A stretch of 64,000 nt of DNA from Burkholderia latens. GTDB taxonomy: Bacteria > Pseudomonadota > Gammaproteobacteria > Burkholderiales > Burkholderiaceae. The notes beneath the pieces are model-generated. The model worked only from the letters and a program-made list of their open reading frames with translations, ran no database searches and had not been told where the DNA came from. Position 1 is the first letter of the stretch. The number at the start of each line of letters is the position of its first letter. Positions 45,475 to 54,763 of this stretch are shown here, one piece after another. The translations under genes and the position numbers were made by a program. The DNA is taken from contig NZ_CABVPL010000008.1 of assembly GCF_902499045.1 (NCBI RefSeq), positions 62,001-126,000 on the forward strand, read 5' to 3'.

Positions 45475-46817
45475 GATGTGACCGCGATCAGTTCGAATTT
45501 CAGGTCATTGATGCCGGTCGGCGCATAGATCATCGCCGACTGGGCCTGCAGCATGCGCTCGTACAGCGCGCCGCGCGAATCAAGCTGGAAATAGCACGCG
45601 CCCGGCCGCACGGGGATCGCGGGCGGCACCTGCGGCGTGTACGACAGCCGCACGCCGGGCATCGCCGACAGCACGAGCTTGTCGACGTCGTCGGGCGCGC
45701 CGACCTTGAAGCGGGCCGGCACCGCATCGACGAGCTCGACGCTCGGCATGTCGGCGGACACTGCCAGGTAGAACTCGGTCTTGTCGTCGATCTTGCCGGA
45801 GTCGAGGCGGCCGAGGTGGAACGAAGGACGCACCTCGTCGAGCGTGATCGCGAAGTAGCGCGTCGAGATCACGGTGTCGAGCAGCTCGCGCAGCATCAGA
45901 TCGAGACGCGCGAAGCTCGGCCCCGGATCGTCATGGCGATACACGGGCAGGTCGGTGAGCGTGTAGCCCTTCGAGAACGTCATCAGCTGCCCCGCGAGGC
46001 GCAGCAGCTCCTGGAACAGCCGCTCCGGATGCAGCGCCGCGTGCTGATGCAGATGCGCGAGCGTCGCGAACGCGGCGTTCGCGGTGTGCAGCAGCCAGAA
46101 CGACGCGATGTCGCCCGAGCGGAACTCGATGATGTTCTTCGACGGCTCGCGATGAAAACCGTACAGCGCGTTGACCTTCGCCTGCAGCGCATCGACGAGC
46201 TGGCGCAGCCGCTGGTGCAGGATCGGCGACGCCTCGATCGCAAGGCATGGCGGCACGAAGTTGTCGTCGATCTCGAAGCCGGACGTCGCGGTGCGGCGCA
46301 CGCGCACGAGCGGCACGGACAGCAGCTGGTCGCGCGGTTCGCTGTGTGCGATCAGCTTGACCTGGGTCTTCAGGAACGTGATGTCGGCTTCGGCGGCGTC
46401 GGTGAAGTTGTCGGCGACGCTCGTCTGCTCGCTGACGAAACGCGTCGTGAAGCCGGCGGCCGGATCATCGCTGTAGTTGGTGCCGTTCTCGCGCAGCGGA
46501 TGCAGCGCGAGGTAGAACACGAATTCGTTGATGCCGTCGGGCAGCGTGTCCAGCGCGATCGGCGGCGGCAGATCGTCGGCCTGCGGCGCCGCGTACAGCG
46601 CGCCGTCCGGGAACACGAGCGCGAGTTCGGCCACGCGCAGCACGTTGCTGCCGAGCGCATCGCGGTCGATGCGCACGGAACGCACGCCCCAGTTATACGG
46701 CTGGATCGCCTGGATCGATTCGAACAGGCGCGCCTCGTGATAGGCGTCCTGCCGCTGGAAGTGTTGAGGCCGGAGGAACAGCCCTTCCCCCCAAAGCACC
46801 TTGGCCGAATAACTCAT
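45471..46817 (-). CDS. tssK: T6SS baseplate protein TssK
   Basis: The 448-residue cytoplasmic protein joins the baseplate to the membrane complex. The family start is clear: KVLWGEGLFLRPQHFQRQDAY; other motifs are NEFVFYLALHP and ARLDLMLRELLDTVIS. It lies between tssJ and tssL on the - strand, the classic tssJKL block. Confidence 0.95.
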   Translation of the reverse strand: MSYSAKVLWGEGLFLRPQHFQRQDAYHEARLFESIQAIQPYNWGVRSVRIDRDALGSNVLRVAELALVFPDGALYAAPQADDLPPPIALDTLPDGINEFVFYLALHPLRENGTNYSDDPAAGFTTRFVSEQTSVADNFTDAAEADITFLKTQVKLIAHSEPRDQLLSVPLVRVRRTATSGFEIDDNFVPPCLAIEASPILHQRLRQLVDALQAKVNALYGFHREPSKNIIEFRSGDIASFWLLHTANAAFATLAHLHQHAALHPERLFQELLRLAGQLMTFSKGYTLTDLPVYRHDDPGPSFARLDLMLRELLDTVISTRYFAITLDEVRPSFHLGRLDSGKIDDKTEFYLAVSADMPSVELVDAVPARFKVGAPDDVDKLVLSAMPGVRLSYTPQVPPAIPVRPGACYFQLDSRGALYERMLQAQSAMIYAPTGINDLKFELIAVTS

Positions 46818-46920
46818 GTCAAATCCGGTTAATGTGGCGTTGCGATGTAATCGATTTGGTCGTGCCCGAATTTAATCGCCAATTTGTTAACTCTTGTTAA
46901 TTGACATTCGTGCGTCATGT

Positions 46921-47532
46921 TTAACCGCAGGTGACCGACGACAGCATATTCAGCGGCTGCGAAGGCGCACCCTGTTGCGGTGCGATGACGGAGCCATCGG
47001 TGACGGTCATCGCGCAATTATGCAGGCCGATGATTATGCCGGATTTCTCCGACTTCGCCGGGTCGAACGTCAGTTTCCATCGCTGGATGGCGGGATCGCG
47101 GAACAGCGCGACGATGCCGAATGCCTGCGCTTCGCGCGAAACCTTTTCGGTTGCCGTATAGCGCTGACCCGGAATCAGCGTGATTTCGCGCACGTTCAGC
47201 AGATCGGCGCCCAGTGCGGCCTTTTCCTTGGTCGGATCGGTGAATGCGTCGAACGGCGCCTGCTGGAACGAAGTCGGATCCTTCAGCGCGTAGAGCCTCA
47301 CCACCAATGCGAGCGGCTTGTGATCGTTCGCGGCGTTGAGGTTCGGCGCGGCCGCGAGCGTGAGCCCGATGTTGCGCGGCGGCTTCTGCGCGTCGGGCAA
47401 CTCGGGCTTGCCGACGCCCGCGGCCTGCATCACGGCGCTCGCGGCGGAGCCAAGCAACGGGGCGGCCGCGCATCCGGCCAGAAGCGCGCAGACAAGCAGC
47501 GGCAACGCAAAGCGAATCATGGACGATCTCAT
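46921..47532 (-). CDS. tssJ: T6SS outer-membrane lipoprotein TssJ
   Basis: The 203-residue product has a lipoprotein signal with lipobox LLAGC (Cys21) and a TssJ transthyretin-like body (PLALVVRLYALKDPTSFQQA, then LLNVREITLIPGQRYTATEK). It anchors TssM to the outer membrane. Start ATG 47532 or 47520 (MIRFALPLLV); both keep the signal. Confidence 0.93.
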   Translation of the reverse strand: MRSSMIRFALPLLVCALLAGCAAAPLLGSAASAVMQAAGVGKPELPDAQKPPRNIGLTLAAAPNLNAANDHKPLALVVRLYALKDPTSFQQAPFDAFTDPTKEKAALGADLLNVREITLIPGQRYTATEKVSREAQAFGIVALFRDPAIQRWKLTFDPAKSEKSGIIIGLHNCAMTVTDGSVIAPQQGAPSQPLNMLSSVTCG

Positions 47533-47910
47533 CGTGTTTCCGGCGTGCCGCCTTTAACTCCCCTGTCAAAACTGCCGGGTATTTCCGCGTTGGCCGCGAA
47601 TGCCCGGCTTATCTGCCGCCCAACTATCAAGCACGCGTGCGCTGCATCGCGCCCCCGGAAATTTTTGCCGTCGGGCGTTCGGTGCGCCGCGGGGCAAGTA
47701 AAACTTGCGCATTCCTGTCCGCGACAAAGCCGCCGCCAAGGGGCTTCCAGTCGCGTTTCGACGGGGTAGCGCACGATTTTAAAAGGAATTACTCTGCACG
47801 CAGCGATTGAATTATGAAAAATTGATCGGTACTATACCCGCGCGCTTCGTGCAAAGCAAAAGAACCAGATTCTCAACGATTTTAATACTCACGCGCCGGT
47901 GGATATAACG
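47533..47910. other. Divergent control region of the T6SS cluster
   Basis: There is no gene in these 378 bp. It is much richer in A+T on the right side, where a sigma-70 type promoter for the + operon is seen (47807-47835). No sigma-54 type GG-N10-GC element is obvious. Confidence 0.5.
47807..47835 (+). promoter_or_regulatory. Sigma-70 type promoter for the T6SS + strand operon
   Basis: TTGAAT at 47807-47812 and TACTAT at 47830-47835 with the ideal 17-bp spacing. It lies 75 bp ahead of the TPR lipoprotein start, in an AT-rich block. Confidence 0.6.
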
Positions 47911-48549
47911 ATGAAAGACCGTCTCTTCGCAAAACTTTCTGGGGTAGTGCTGGCTTGCGGCGTGATCGCCGGTTGTGCGAGCCAGCCGCCGGCGCCGCCG
48001 ACCGCCGAGGTGTTCAACAAGTCGCTGGCCGATGCGGACGCCGTCGCGAAGGCGGGGGATCAGGACAAGGCGCTCGGCCTGTACCAGCAGCTCGCGAAGT
48101 CGGACCCGACGCGCGAGGAACCGTGGTCGCGCATCGCACAGATCCAGTTCGCACAGAACCACTATGGCCAGGCGATCGTCGCCGCGCAGGAAGCACTGCA
48201 GCGCGATGCGACGGACCGCCAGGCGAAGAGCGTGCTCGCGGTCGCGGGCCTGCGGATCGCGACGCAGTCGCTCGGCGAACTGCGTCAGGATGCGTCGCTC
48301 GCCGGCGACGCGAAGTCGGACGCGCAGGCGCTCGCGAAGCAGCTGCGCGACACGCTCGGCGAATCGGCGCTGTTCCCGCCCGAGCAGCGTACCGTGAAGA
48401 CGCGTACGGCGCGCCGCCCGGTGCATCGTCCGAAGGCAGGTGCGGCACCGGCCGCCGAAGCCGCGACGACCACGCCGGCGCCCGCTGCCGCGCCGCAGGC
48501 CGCGGCGCCGCAAAAGGGTGGCGCCGACCCGTTCAGCGCGCTGCGCTGA
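47911..48549 (+). CDS. TPR-containing lipoprotein of the T6SS cluster
   Basis: The 212-residue product has a lipoprotein signal (LSGVVLACGVIAGC, lipid Cys about residue 22), two to three TPR-like helices (DKALGLYQQLAKSDPTREEP, YGQAIVAAQEALQRDATDRQ) and an Ala/Pro-rich end. The gene is characteristic of Burkholderia T6SS-1 clusters, ahead of tssB; its role is not fixed. ATG 47911 follows GGTGGATA. Confidence 0.88.
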   Translation: MKDRLFAKLSGVVLACGVIAGCASQPPAPPTAEVFNKSLADADAVAKAGDQDKALGLYQQLAKSDPTREEPWSRIAQIQFAQNHYGQAIVAAQEALQRDATDRQAKSVLAVAGLRIATQSLGELRQDASLAGDAKSDAQALAKQLRDTLGESALFPPEQRTVKTRTARRPVHRPKAGAAPAAEAATTTPAPAAAPQAAAPQKGGADPFSALR

Positions 48550-48598
48550 GCCGAACGCAACTGACGCGATAACCACAACTAACCTGGGAGCCGTCGAG

Positions 48599-49114
48599 AT
48601 GGCCAAGAAAGAAAGCATTCAGAAGAGCTTGCAGAAGATACGGCCGCCGCGCGTCCAGCTGACCTACGAGGTCGAGAAGGGCGATGCGATCGAGGTGAAG
48701 GAGCTGCCGTTCGTCGTCGGGGTCGTCGGCGATCTGGCGGGCCAGTCGGAGGTCGAGCAGCCGAAGCTGCGCGACCGCAAGTTCGTCAACATCGACCGCG
48801 ACAACTTCGACGACGTGATGAAGGCGATCGAGCCGCGCGCCGCGTTCCAGGTGGAAAACCGCCTGAGCCCGGAAGGCGGCAAGTTCGCGGTCGACCTGAA
48901 GTTCCGTTCGCTGTCGGATTTCAGCCCTGACGAAGTCGTCGAACAGGTCGAGCCGCTGCGCCGCCTGCTCGAGGCGCGCTCGAAGCTCGCCGACCTGCGC
49001 AACAAGCTCGCGGGCAACGACAAGCTCGAGGACCTGCTGTCCGAGGTGCTGAAGAACACGCAGCAGCTGCAGGAGCTCGCGAAGGGCACGGGCAGCGACA
49101 AAGACGGCGAATGA
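48599..49114 (+). CDS. tssB: T6SS sheath small subunit TssB
   Basis: TssB and TssC form the contractile sheath. The 171-residue product has the family start KKESIQKSLQKIRPPRVQLTY, LPFVVGVVGDLAGQ and FRSLSDFSPDEVVEQVEPLR. GGGAG precedes ATG 48599. TssC follows 15 bp later. Confidence 0.96.
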   Translation: MAKKESIQKSLQKIRPPRVQLTYEVEKGDAIEVKELPFVVGVVGDLAGQSEVEQPKLRDRKFVNIDRDNFDDVMKAIEPRAAFQVENRLSPEGGKFAVDLKFRSLSDFSPDEVVEQVEPLRRLLEARSKLADLRNKLAGNDKLEDLLSEVLKNTQQLQELAKGTGSDKDGE

Positions 49115-49129
49115 CGACGGAGTGTTGAG

Positions 49130-50620
49130 ATGAACCAGCAAACGGCTGCGGCCCAAGCGAGCGGCGCGGAATACGCCGCCGGGACTTCGCTGCTCGACGA
49201 AATCGTCGAGAAGAGCAAGGTCGCGAAATCCGATTCCGAACATGCGCGCGCGAAGGACCTGATCGGCGAACTCGTGCACCAGGTGCTCGACGGCACGGTG
49301 ATCGTGTCGGACAACCTGTCGGCGACGATCGACGCGCGTGTCGCGGAGCTCGACCGACTGATCTCCACGCAGCTGTCGGCGGTGATGCACGCGCCGGAAT
49401 TCCAGCGCCTGGAAAGCACGTGGCGCGGGCTGGACTATCTGGTCAAGGAAAGCAACACCGGCCAGACGATCAAGATCAAGGCGCTGCACGCGCCGAAGCG
49501 CGACCTCGTGCGCGACTTCAAGGGCGCGAGCGAGTTCGACCAGAGCGCGCTGTTCAAGAAGGTCTACGAAGAGGAGTTCGGCACGTTCGGCGGCTCGCCG
49601 TTCGGTGCGCTGATCGGCGATTACGAGATCTCCCGGCAGCCGGAAGACCTGTACTTCATCGAGCAGATGTCGCACGTCGCGGCGGCCGCGCACGCGCCGT
49701 TCATCGCGTCGGCGTCGCCGGAGCTGCTCGGCCTCGAGTCGTTCGCCGATCTCGGCAAGCCGCGCGATCTCGCGAAGGTGTTCGACACGGTCGAATATGC
49801 GAAGTGGAAGTCGTTCCGCGATTCCGAGGATTCGCGCTACGTCGGGCTTACGCTGCCGCGCTTCCTCGGCCGCCTGCCGTTCAATCCGAAGGACGGCCAG
49901 ACCGCCGAGCGCTTCAACTTCGTCGAAGACGTCGACGGCACCGAACACGACAAGTACCTGTGGTGCAACGCCGCGTGGGCGTTCGCCGCGCGGCTGACGG
50001 CCGCATTCGACGACTTCGGCTGGTGCGCGGCGATCCGCGGCGTCGAAGGCGGCGGCCTCGTCGAGGATCTGCCGACGCACACGTTCAAGACCGACGACGG
50101 TGAAGTCGCGCTGAAGTGCCCGACCGAAATCGCGATCACCGATCGCCGCGAGAAGGAGCTGAGCGACCTCGGCTTCATCCCGCTCGTGCATTGCAAGAAT
50201 TCCGATTACGCCGCGTTCTTCGCCGCGCAGTCGGTGCAGAAAGCGAAAAAATACAGCACCGACAGCGCAAACGCGAACGCCGTTCTTTCCGCGCAGCTTC
50301 AGTACATCTTCTCGGTATCGCGCGTCGCGCACTACCTGAAGGCGATGATGCGCGACAAGATCGGCAGCTTCGCATCGGCGCAGAACGTGGAAACATTCCT
50401 CAACCGGTGGATTTCGCAATACGTGCTGCTCGACGACAACGCGACGCAGGAGCAGAAGGCGCAATTCCCGCTGCGCGAGGCTTCCATACAAGTGTCGGAG
50501 ATTCCGGGCAAGCCGGGCTCGTATCGTTCGGTCGCGTTCCTGCGTCCGCACTTCCAGCTCGACGAACTCTCGATTTCTCTGCGACTTGTCGCTGATCTGC
50601 CCAAATCGGCAAATTCATAA
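49130..50620 (+). CDS. tssC: T6SS sheath large subunit TssC
   Basis: The 496-residue sheath subunit is the partner of TssB and is recycled by ClpV. Family motifs are LESTWRGLDYLVKESNTG, FGALIGDYEISRQPEDLYFI, NAAWAFAARLTAAFDDFGWC and the C-terminal RSVAFLRPHFQLDELSISLR. Confidence 0.97.
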   Translation: MNQQTAAAQASGAEYAAGTSLLDEIVEKSKVAKSDSEHARAKDLIGELVHQVLDGTVIVSDNLSATIDARVAELDRLISTQLSAVMHAPEFQRLESTWRGLDYLVKESNTGQTIKIKALHAPKRDLVRDFKGASEFDQSALFKKVYEEEFGTFGGSPFGALIGDYEISRQPEDLYFIEQMSHVAAAAHAPFIASASPELLGLESFADLGKPRDLAKVFDTVEYAKWKSFRDSEDSRYVGLTLPRFLGRLPFNPKDGQTAERFNFVEDVDGTEHDKYLWCNAAWAFAARLTAAFDDFGWCAAIRGVEGGGLVEDLPTHTFKTDDGEVALKCPTEIAITDRREKELSDLGFIPLVHCKNSDYAAFFAAQSVQKAKKYSTDSANANAVLSAQLQYIFSVSRVAHYLKAMMRDKIGSFASAQNVETFLNRWISQYVLLDDNATQEQKAQFPLREASIQVSEIPGKPGSYRSVAFLRPHFQLDELSISLRLVADLPKSANS

Positions 50621-50691
50621 GCGAGCAAAATCGCCCGGGCGGGCCGCCTGGGTAGGACGTTAAAACCACCTCTTTGGGGAGTAGAAGGACC

Positions 50692-51195
50692 ATGCTACAC
50701 ATTCACCTGCAGTTTGGCAGTCCCGCAATCAAGGGCGAGTCCGCGGACAAGGATCATCAGGGCTGGCTCGAACTGAAGTCGTGGGACCACTCGATCGTGC
50801 AGCCGCGCTCGGCAACGGCGTCGTCGGCCGGCGGCCTCACGCAAACGCGCTGCGAACACGGTGACATGGTGTTCTCGAAGGAAATCGATTCGTCGAGCCC
50901 GCTGCTGTATCAGCACGCATCGGGCGGCACGACGTTCGACGAAGTGACGATCCACTTCTCGCGCGCGGACGGCGAAGGCAAGCGCGTGCAGTATCTGGAA
51001 ATCAAGCTGAAGTACGTGATCATCTCGAGCATCGCGCCGAGCGTCCGCGAGGAAGGCCTGCCGATCGAGACGTTCTCGCTGAAGTACGCAGCCGTGCAGT
51101 GGAAGCAGACCCAGCAGAAGATCGGCGGCAACCAGGGCGGCAACACGCAAGGCGCCTGGAGCCTGACGAAGAACGACAAGACCTACGCGGTCTAA
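50692..51195 (+). CDS. hcp: T6SS tube protein Hcp
   Basis: Hcp hexamers stack to form the expelled inner tube. The 167-residue product has the family pattern KGESADKDHQGWLELKSWDH, DSSSPLLYQHASGGTTFDEV and a C-terminal SLKYAAVQWKQT. AGAAGGA is well placed ahead of ATG 50692; an in-frame GTG/ATG at 50674 is less likely. A hairpin terminator follows, consistent with Hcp being made in excess. Confidence 0.96.
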   Translation: MLHIHLQFGSPAIKGESADKDHQGWLELKSWDHSIVQPRSATASSAGGLTQTRCEHGDMVFSKEIDSSSPLLYQHASGGTTFDEVTIHFSRADGEGKRVQYLEIKLKYVIISSIAPSVREEGLPIETFSLKYAAVQWKQTQQKIGGNQGGNTQGAWSLTKNDKTYAV

Positions 51196-51204
51196 GGTCG
51201 GTTG

Positions 51205-51239
51205 CGGCAACGGGGCGCTCGGCGTCCCGTTGCCGTTTT
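51205..51239 (+). terminator. Hairpin terminator between hcp and tssE
   Basis: CGGCAACGGG pairs perfectly with CCCGTTGCCG around an 11-nt loop, followed by TTTT. As the operon continues, it is likely a partial terminator that lowers expression of the genes after hcp. Confidence 0.75.
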
Positions 51240-51257
51240 CGCTGTGCAGGCCGGCCG

Positions 51258-51743
51258 ATGAAACGATTCGAACCGAGTTTTCTCGACAAGCTGTTCGACG
51301 ACGAACCGCACCTGCCGGCGACGGCTGCGATGCGGCAATTGTCGCTGGACGAGCTGAAGAACACGGTCGCCCGCGACGTCGAGGCGATTCTCAACACCCG
51401 TATCGCACACACCGAAATCGAGCTCGAGGCGCTGCCGGAATGCCAGAAATCGGTGTTGACCTACGGGCTGAACGATTTCGCGGGGCTGAGCCTCGCGAGT
51501 CACTACGACCGCGCGTTCATCTGCAAGTCGATCCAGCAGGCCATCGCGCGCCACGAGCCGCGGCTGCAGCAGGTCAAGGTGACGTTCGAGCTGAACGAGC
51601 AGTCGACCAACGCGCTTTACTTCGCGATCCAGGCGCTGCTCGTCGTGCATCCGGCCGAGGAGCCGGTGAGCTTCGACGCGATGCTGCAGCCGTCGACGCT
51701 GCAGTATTCGGTCACGCGCGCACGCGCGGCCAGAATGCCGTAA
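51258..51743 (+). CDS. tssE: T6SS baseplate protein TssE (gp25-like)
   Basis: The 161-residue product has the gp25/lysozyme-like baseplate domain: RDVEAILNTRIAHTEIELEA, then SVLTYGLNDFAGLSLAS and AIARHEPRLQQVKVTF. It helps nucleate the sheath with TssF and TssG. ATG 51258 precedes MKRFEPSFLDKLFDDEP. Confidence 0.94.
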   Translation: MKRFEPSFLDKLFDDEPHLPATAAMRQLSLDELKNTVARDVEAILNTRIAHTEIELEALPECQKSVLTYGLNDFAGLSLASHYDRAFICKSIQQAIARHEPRLQQVKVTFELNEQSTNALYFAIQALLVVHPAEEPVSFDAMLQPSTLQYSVTRARAARMP

Positions 51744-51820
51744 ATCAAGCCGCCGAGCGGGCCGGACCGCCCGGTGGCGGAACAGGGTCCGGCAGGAAAT
51801 ATTGAGGTTCGGGGTCGTCG

Positions 51821-53656
51821 ATGGAAGAATTGCTGCCGTATTACGAGCGCGAATTATCGTTTTTGCGGCGCTATTCGCGGGATTTCGCCGAACGCTATCC
51901 GAAGATCGCGGCGCGGCTCGCGCTGTCCGGCGAGCATTGCGAGGATCCGCACGTCGAGCGGATGATCGAGTCGTTCGCGCTGCTCGGCGCGCGCATCAAC
52001 AAGAAGCTCGACGACGACTACCCGGAATTCACCGAAGCGCTGCTGGAAGTGCTGTATCCGCACTACCTGCGGCCGTTCCCGTCGTGCTCGATCGCGCAGT
52101 TCACGCCGGCGTCGCCCGGCCAGCAGACGGAGCCGGTCGTGATCGAGCGCGGCACCGAGCTGAAGAGCCGGCCGATCCGCGGCGTGCAGTGCCGGTTCCG
52201 CACCGCGTACGACGTGACGCTCGCGCCGATCCGCATCTCGGAGGCGCGCTACACGCCGGTCGCGCTCGCGCCGAGCGCGACGGTGCTGCCGTCCAACGCG
52301 ACGGGCGTGATCTCGATCACGTTCGAATCGCTCGCCGCGCAGCTCGATCTCGGCGCGCTGAAGCTGCCGACGCTGCGCGCGCACCTGCACGGCGAGCAGT
52401 CGTTCGTCGCCGCGCTGACCGACTGCCTGTTCGTGAACGTGCTCGGCGCATACGTCGAGCCCGAGCGCAACGGCCGCTGGACCGCGCTGCGCAAGCTGCC
52501 GATCGCGCACGCCGGCTTCGACGAGGACGACGCGCTGATCGACTACCCGGCGAAGTCGCACCCTGCGTATCGGCTGCTCACCGAGTATTTCGCGTTCCCC
52601 GACAAATTCGATTTCGTCGATTTCGACGTCGCGGCGATCGCGCGCGCGGCCGGCCGCTGCCAGCGCGCGACGCTGCATCTCGTGCTGCAGGACGTGCGCA
52701 GCGATTCGCACGTCGCACGCCTGCTCGAACTGCTGACGGCGAGCCATTTCCGGCTGTTCTGCACGCCGATCGTCAACCTGTTCCGCCAGCACGGCGAGCC
52801 GATCCGCATCACGCACCGCGCGGTGTCGTATCCGGTGATCGCCGAGGCGCGCCGCGCGTTCGCGTACGACGTGTATTCGATCGACTCGGTGAAGCTCGTC
52901 CGTCAGCAGGCGCACGAGGAATCGGTGATCGAGTTCCGGCCGTTCTATTCGCTGCATCACGGCGAAGCGGCGCGCATCGGCCATTACTGGTTCGCACGCC
53001 GCAACGACTGGGTCGCGCAGAAAAGCCCCGGCTACGAAACCGAGATCTCGATCGTCGACATCGACTTCGAGCCGACCTCGCCGCAGACCGACACGCTGAG
53101 CCTCGACCTCACGTGCACGAACCGCGACCTGCCCGCGATGCTCGCGTTCGGGCTCGAAGGCGGCGATCTGTTCCAGGAAGGCGGCGCGCAGACGAGCGGC
53201 ATCTCGATGCTGCGGCGCCCGACGCAGAGCGTGCGCTTCGAGCGCGGCCGCGCCGCGCACTGGCGGCTGGTGTCGCATCTCGCGCTGAACCACGTGTCGC
53301 TCGTCGCGCACGGACTCGCGCCGCTCAAGGAAATGCTGACGCTGTACGACCTGCGGCGCACCGCCGTGTCGATGCGCCAGATCGACGGCCTCGTCGGCGT
53401 CGAGCAGCGCGGCGCCGTGCAGTGGCTGCCCGGCAAGCCGTTCGCGACTTTCGTGCGCGGCATCGAAGTGCGTCTCACGATCGACGAGGAGCATTTCGTC
53501 GGCGCGAGCCTCGCGTCGTTCGTGCGCGTGCTCGACAGCTTCTTCGGGCTGTACGTCCATCTCAACAGTTTCGTTCAATTGGTCGTCGTGTCGAAGCGCA
53601 CCGGCGAGGAGATCATTCGATGCAAGCCCCGAACCGGCGAATCGATCCTGGCGTAG
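51821..53656 (+). CDS. tssF: T6SS baseplate protein TssF
   Basis: The 611-residue baseplate wedge protein has the clear family start MEELLPYYERELSFLRRYSR and DPHVERMIESFALLGARINK, then DDYPEFTEALLEVLYPHYLR. Its 3' end overlaps tssG by 37 nt. Confidence 0.96.
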   Translation: MEELLPYYERELSFLRRYSRDFAERYPKIAARLALSGEHCEDPHVERMIESFALLGARINKKLDDDYPEFTEALLEVLYPHYLRPFPSCSIAQFTPASPGQQTEPVVIERGTELKSRPIRGVQCRFRTAYDVTLAPIRISEARYTPVALAPSATVLPSNATGVISITFESLAAQLDLGALKLPTLRAHLHGEQSFVAALTDCLFVNVLGAYVEPERNGRWTALRKLPIAHAGFDEDDALIDYPAKSHPAYRLLTEYFAFPDKFDFVDFDVAAIARAAGRCQRATLHLVLQDVRSDSHVARLLELLTASHFRLFCTPIVNLFRQHGEPIRITHRAVSYPVIAEARRAFAYDVYSIDSVKLVRQQAHEESVIEFRPFYSLHHGEAARIGHYWFARRNDWVAQKSPGYETEISIVDIDFEPTSPQTDTLSLDLTCTNRDLPAMLAFGLEGGDLFQEGGAQTSGISMLRRPTQSVRFERGRAAHWRLVSHLALNHVSLVAHGLAPLKEMLTLYDLRRTAVSMRQIDGLVGVEQRGAVQWLPGKPFATFVRGIEVRLTIDEEHFVGASLASFVRVLDSFFGLYVHLNSFVQLVVVSKRTGEEIIRCKPRTGESILA

Positions 53657-54720
53657 TCGACGCGCTGCTCGACGAGCCGCACCGCTTCGAGTTCTTCCAG
53701 GCGGTGCGCGTGCTCGAAGGGCTGTTCGCGCGGCAGGCGTCGGATGCGCCCGGCGCGTGGCGGCAAGGCGACGTCGTCGCGCAGCGCATCGGATTCCGCA
53801 ACACGATCTCACTCGGCTTCCCGCCGAGCGAGATCGAACGCGCGCGCTCGTTCGACGACGACGGCACGCCGCTCGATTCGGGTGACGCGCGCGGCGCCGC
53901 GCTTGCGGCCGGCGAGCTCGGCCGCGTCGAGCTGACGCCCGCGTTCTTCGGGCTGCTCGGCGGGCAGGGCGCGCTGCCGCTGCATTACACCGAGCAGATC
54001 GTCGCGCGCGAGCACCTGAAGCGCGACCACGCGGCACGCGCGTTCTTCGACGTGTTCTCGAACCGCGCGACCGCGCTGTTCTACGCGGCGTGGAAGAAAT
54101 ACCGGCTGCCGTTCCACTACGAGCTCGACCGCGACGAGCGCTATCTGCCGCTACTGCTCGCGATCGCCGGCGTGCCGAGCGACGAGGTACGCGACAGCCT
54201 CGCGGCCGGCCCCGGCGGGGTGCTCGACGAGGCCGTTGCCGGCTATGCGCTGGCCGCGCGGCACCGGCCGATGTCGGCCGCCTACCTGCAGCGCACGCTG
54301 TCCGACTACTTCCGCGTGCCGGTAAAGATCGGCCAGTTCGTCGGCAAGTGGTACGACGTGCCGCCCGACCAGCTGAGCGTGCTCGGCGAGGTCAACGCGG
54401 TGCTCGGCGCGACGGCGCTCGTCGGCGAGCGCGTATGGCAGCGCGACATGCGCGCGCGGATCGTCGTCGGTCCGCTGTCGAAGCGCGATTACGAAGCATT
54501 CCTGCCCGGCGGCCCGCAGGCCGTCGCGCTCGAACGGATGTTGACGCTGCTCGCCGGCGTCACGCTCGAATACGAGGTCAAGCTCGTGCTGAAGCGCACC
54601 GAAGTCGGTGCAAGCGTGCTCGGCGCGGGCTCGCGACTCGGCTGGGACGCGTTCCTCTGCACGCGCGACGCGGACGAGGACCGCTCCGACGCCCGCTACG
54701 AACTGCACGTGATTCACTGA
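53620..54720 (+). CDS. tssG: T6SS baseplate protein TssG
   Basis: The 366-residue product has RFEFFQAVRVLEGLF, IGFRNTISLGFPPSEIE and VELTPAFFGLLGGQGALPLH, all TssG features. It binds TssF in the wedge. ATG 53620 follows GGCGAGGAG at a good distance, inside the tssF end. Confidence 0.95.
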   Translation: MQAPNRRIDPGVVDALLDEPHRFEFFQAVRVLEGLFARQASDAPGAWRQGDVVAQRIGFRNTISLGFPPSEIERARSFDDDGTPLDSGDARGAALAAGELGRVELTPAFFGLLGGQGALPLHYTEQIVAREHLKRDHAARAFFDVFSNRATALFYAAWKKYRLPFHYELDRDERYLPLLLAIAGVPSDEVRDSLAAGPGGVLDEAVAGYALAARHRPMSAAYLQRTLSDYFRVPVKIGQFVGKWYDVPPDQLSVLGEVNAVLGATALVGERVWQRDMRARIVVGPLSKRDYEAFLPGGPQAVALERMLTLLAGVTLEYEVKLVLKRTEVGASVLGAGSRLGWDAFLCTRDADEDRSDARYELHVIH

Positions 54721-54763
54721 TTCCGAACGACAAAAACACGCAATCGAACCTGAGATCGACGCC

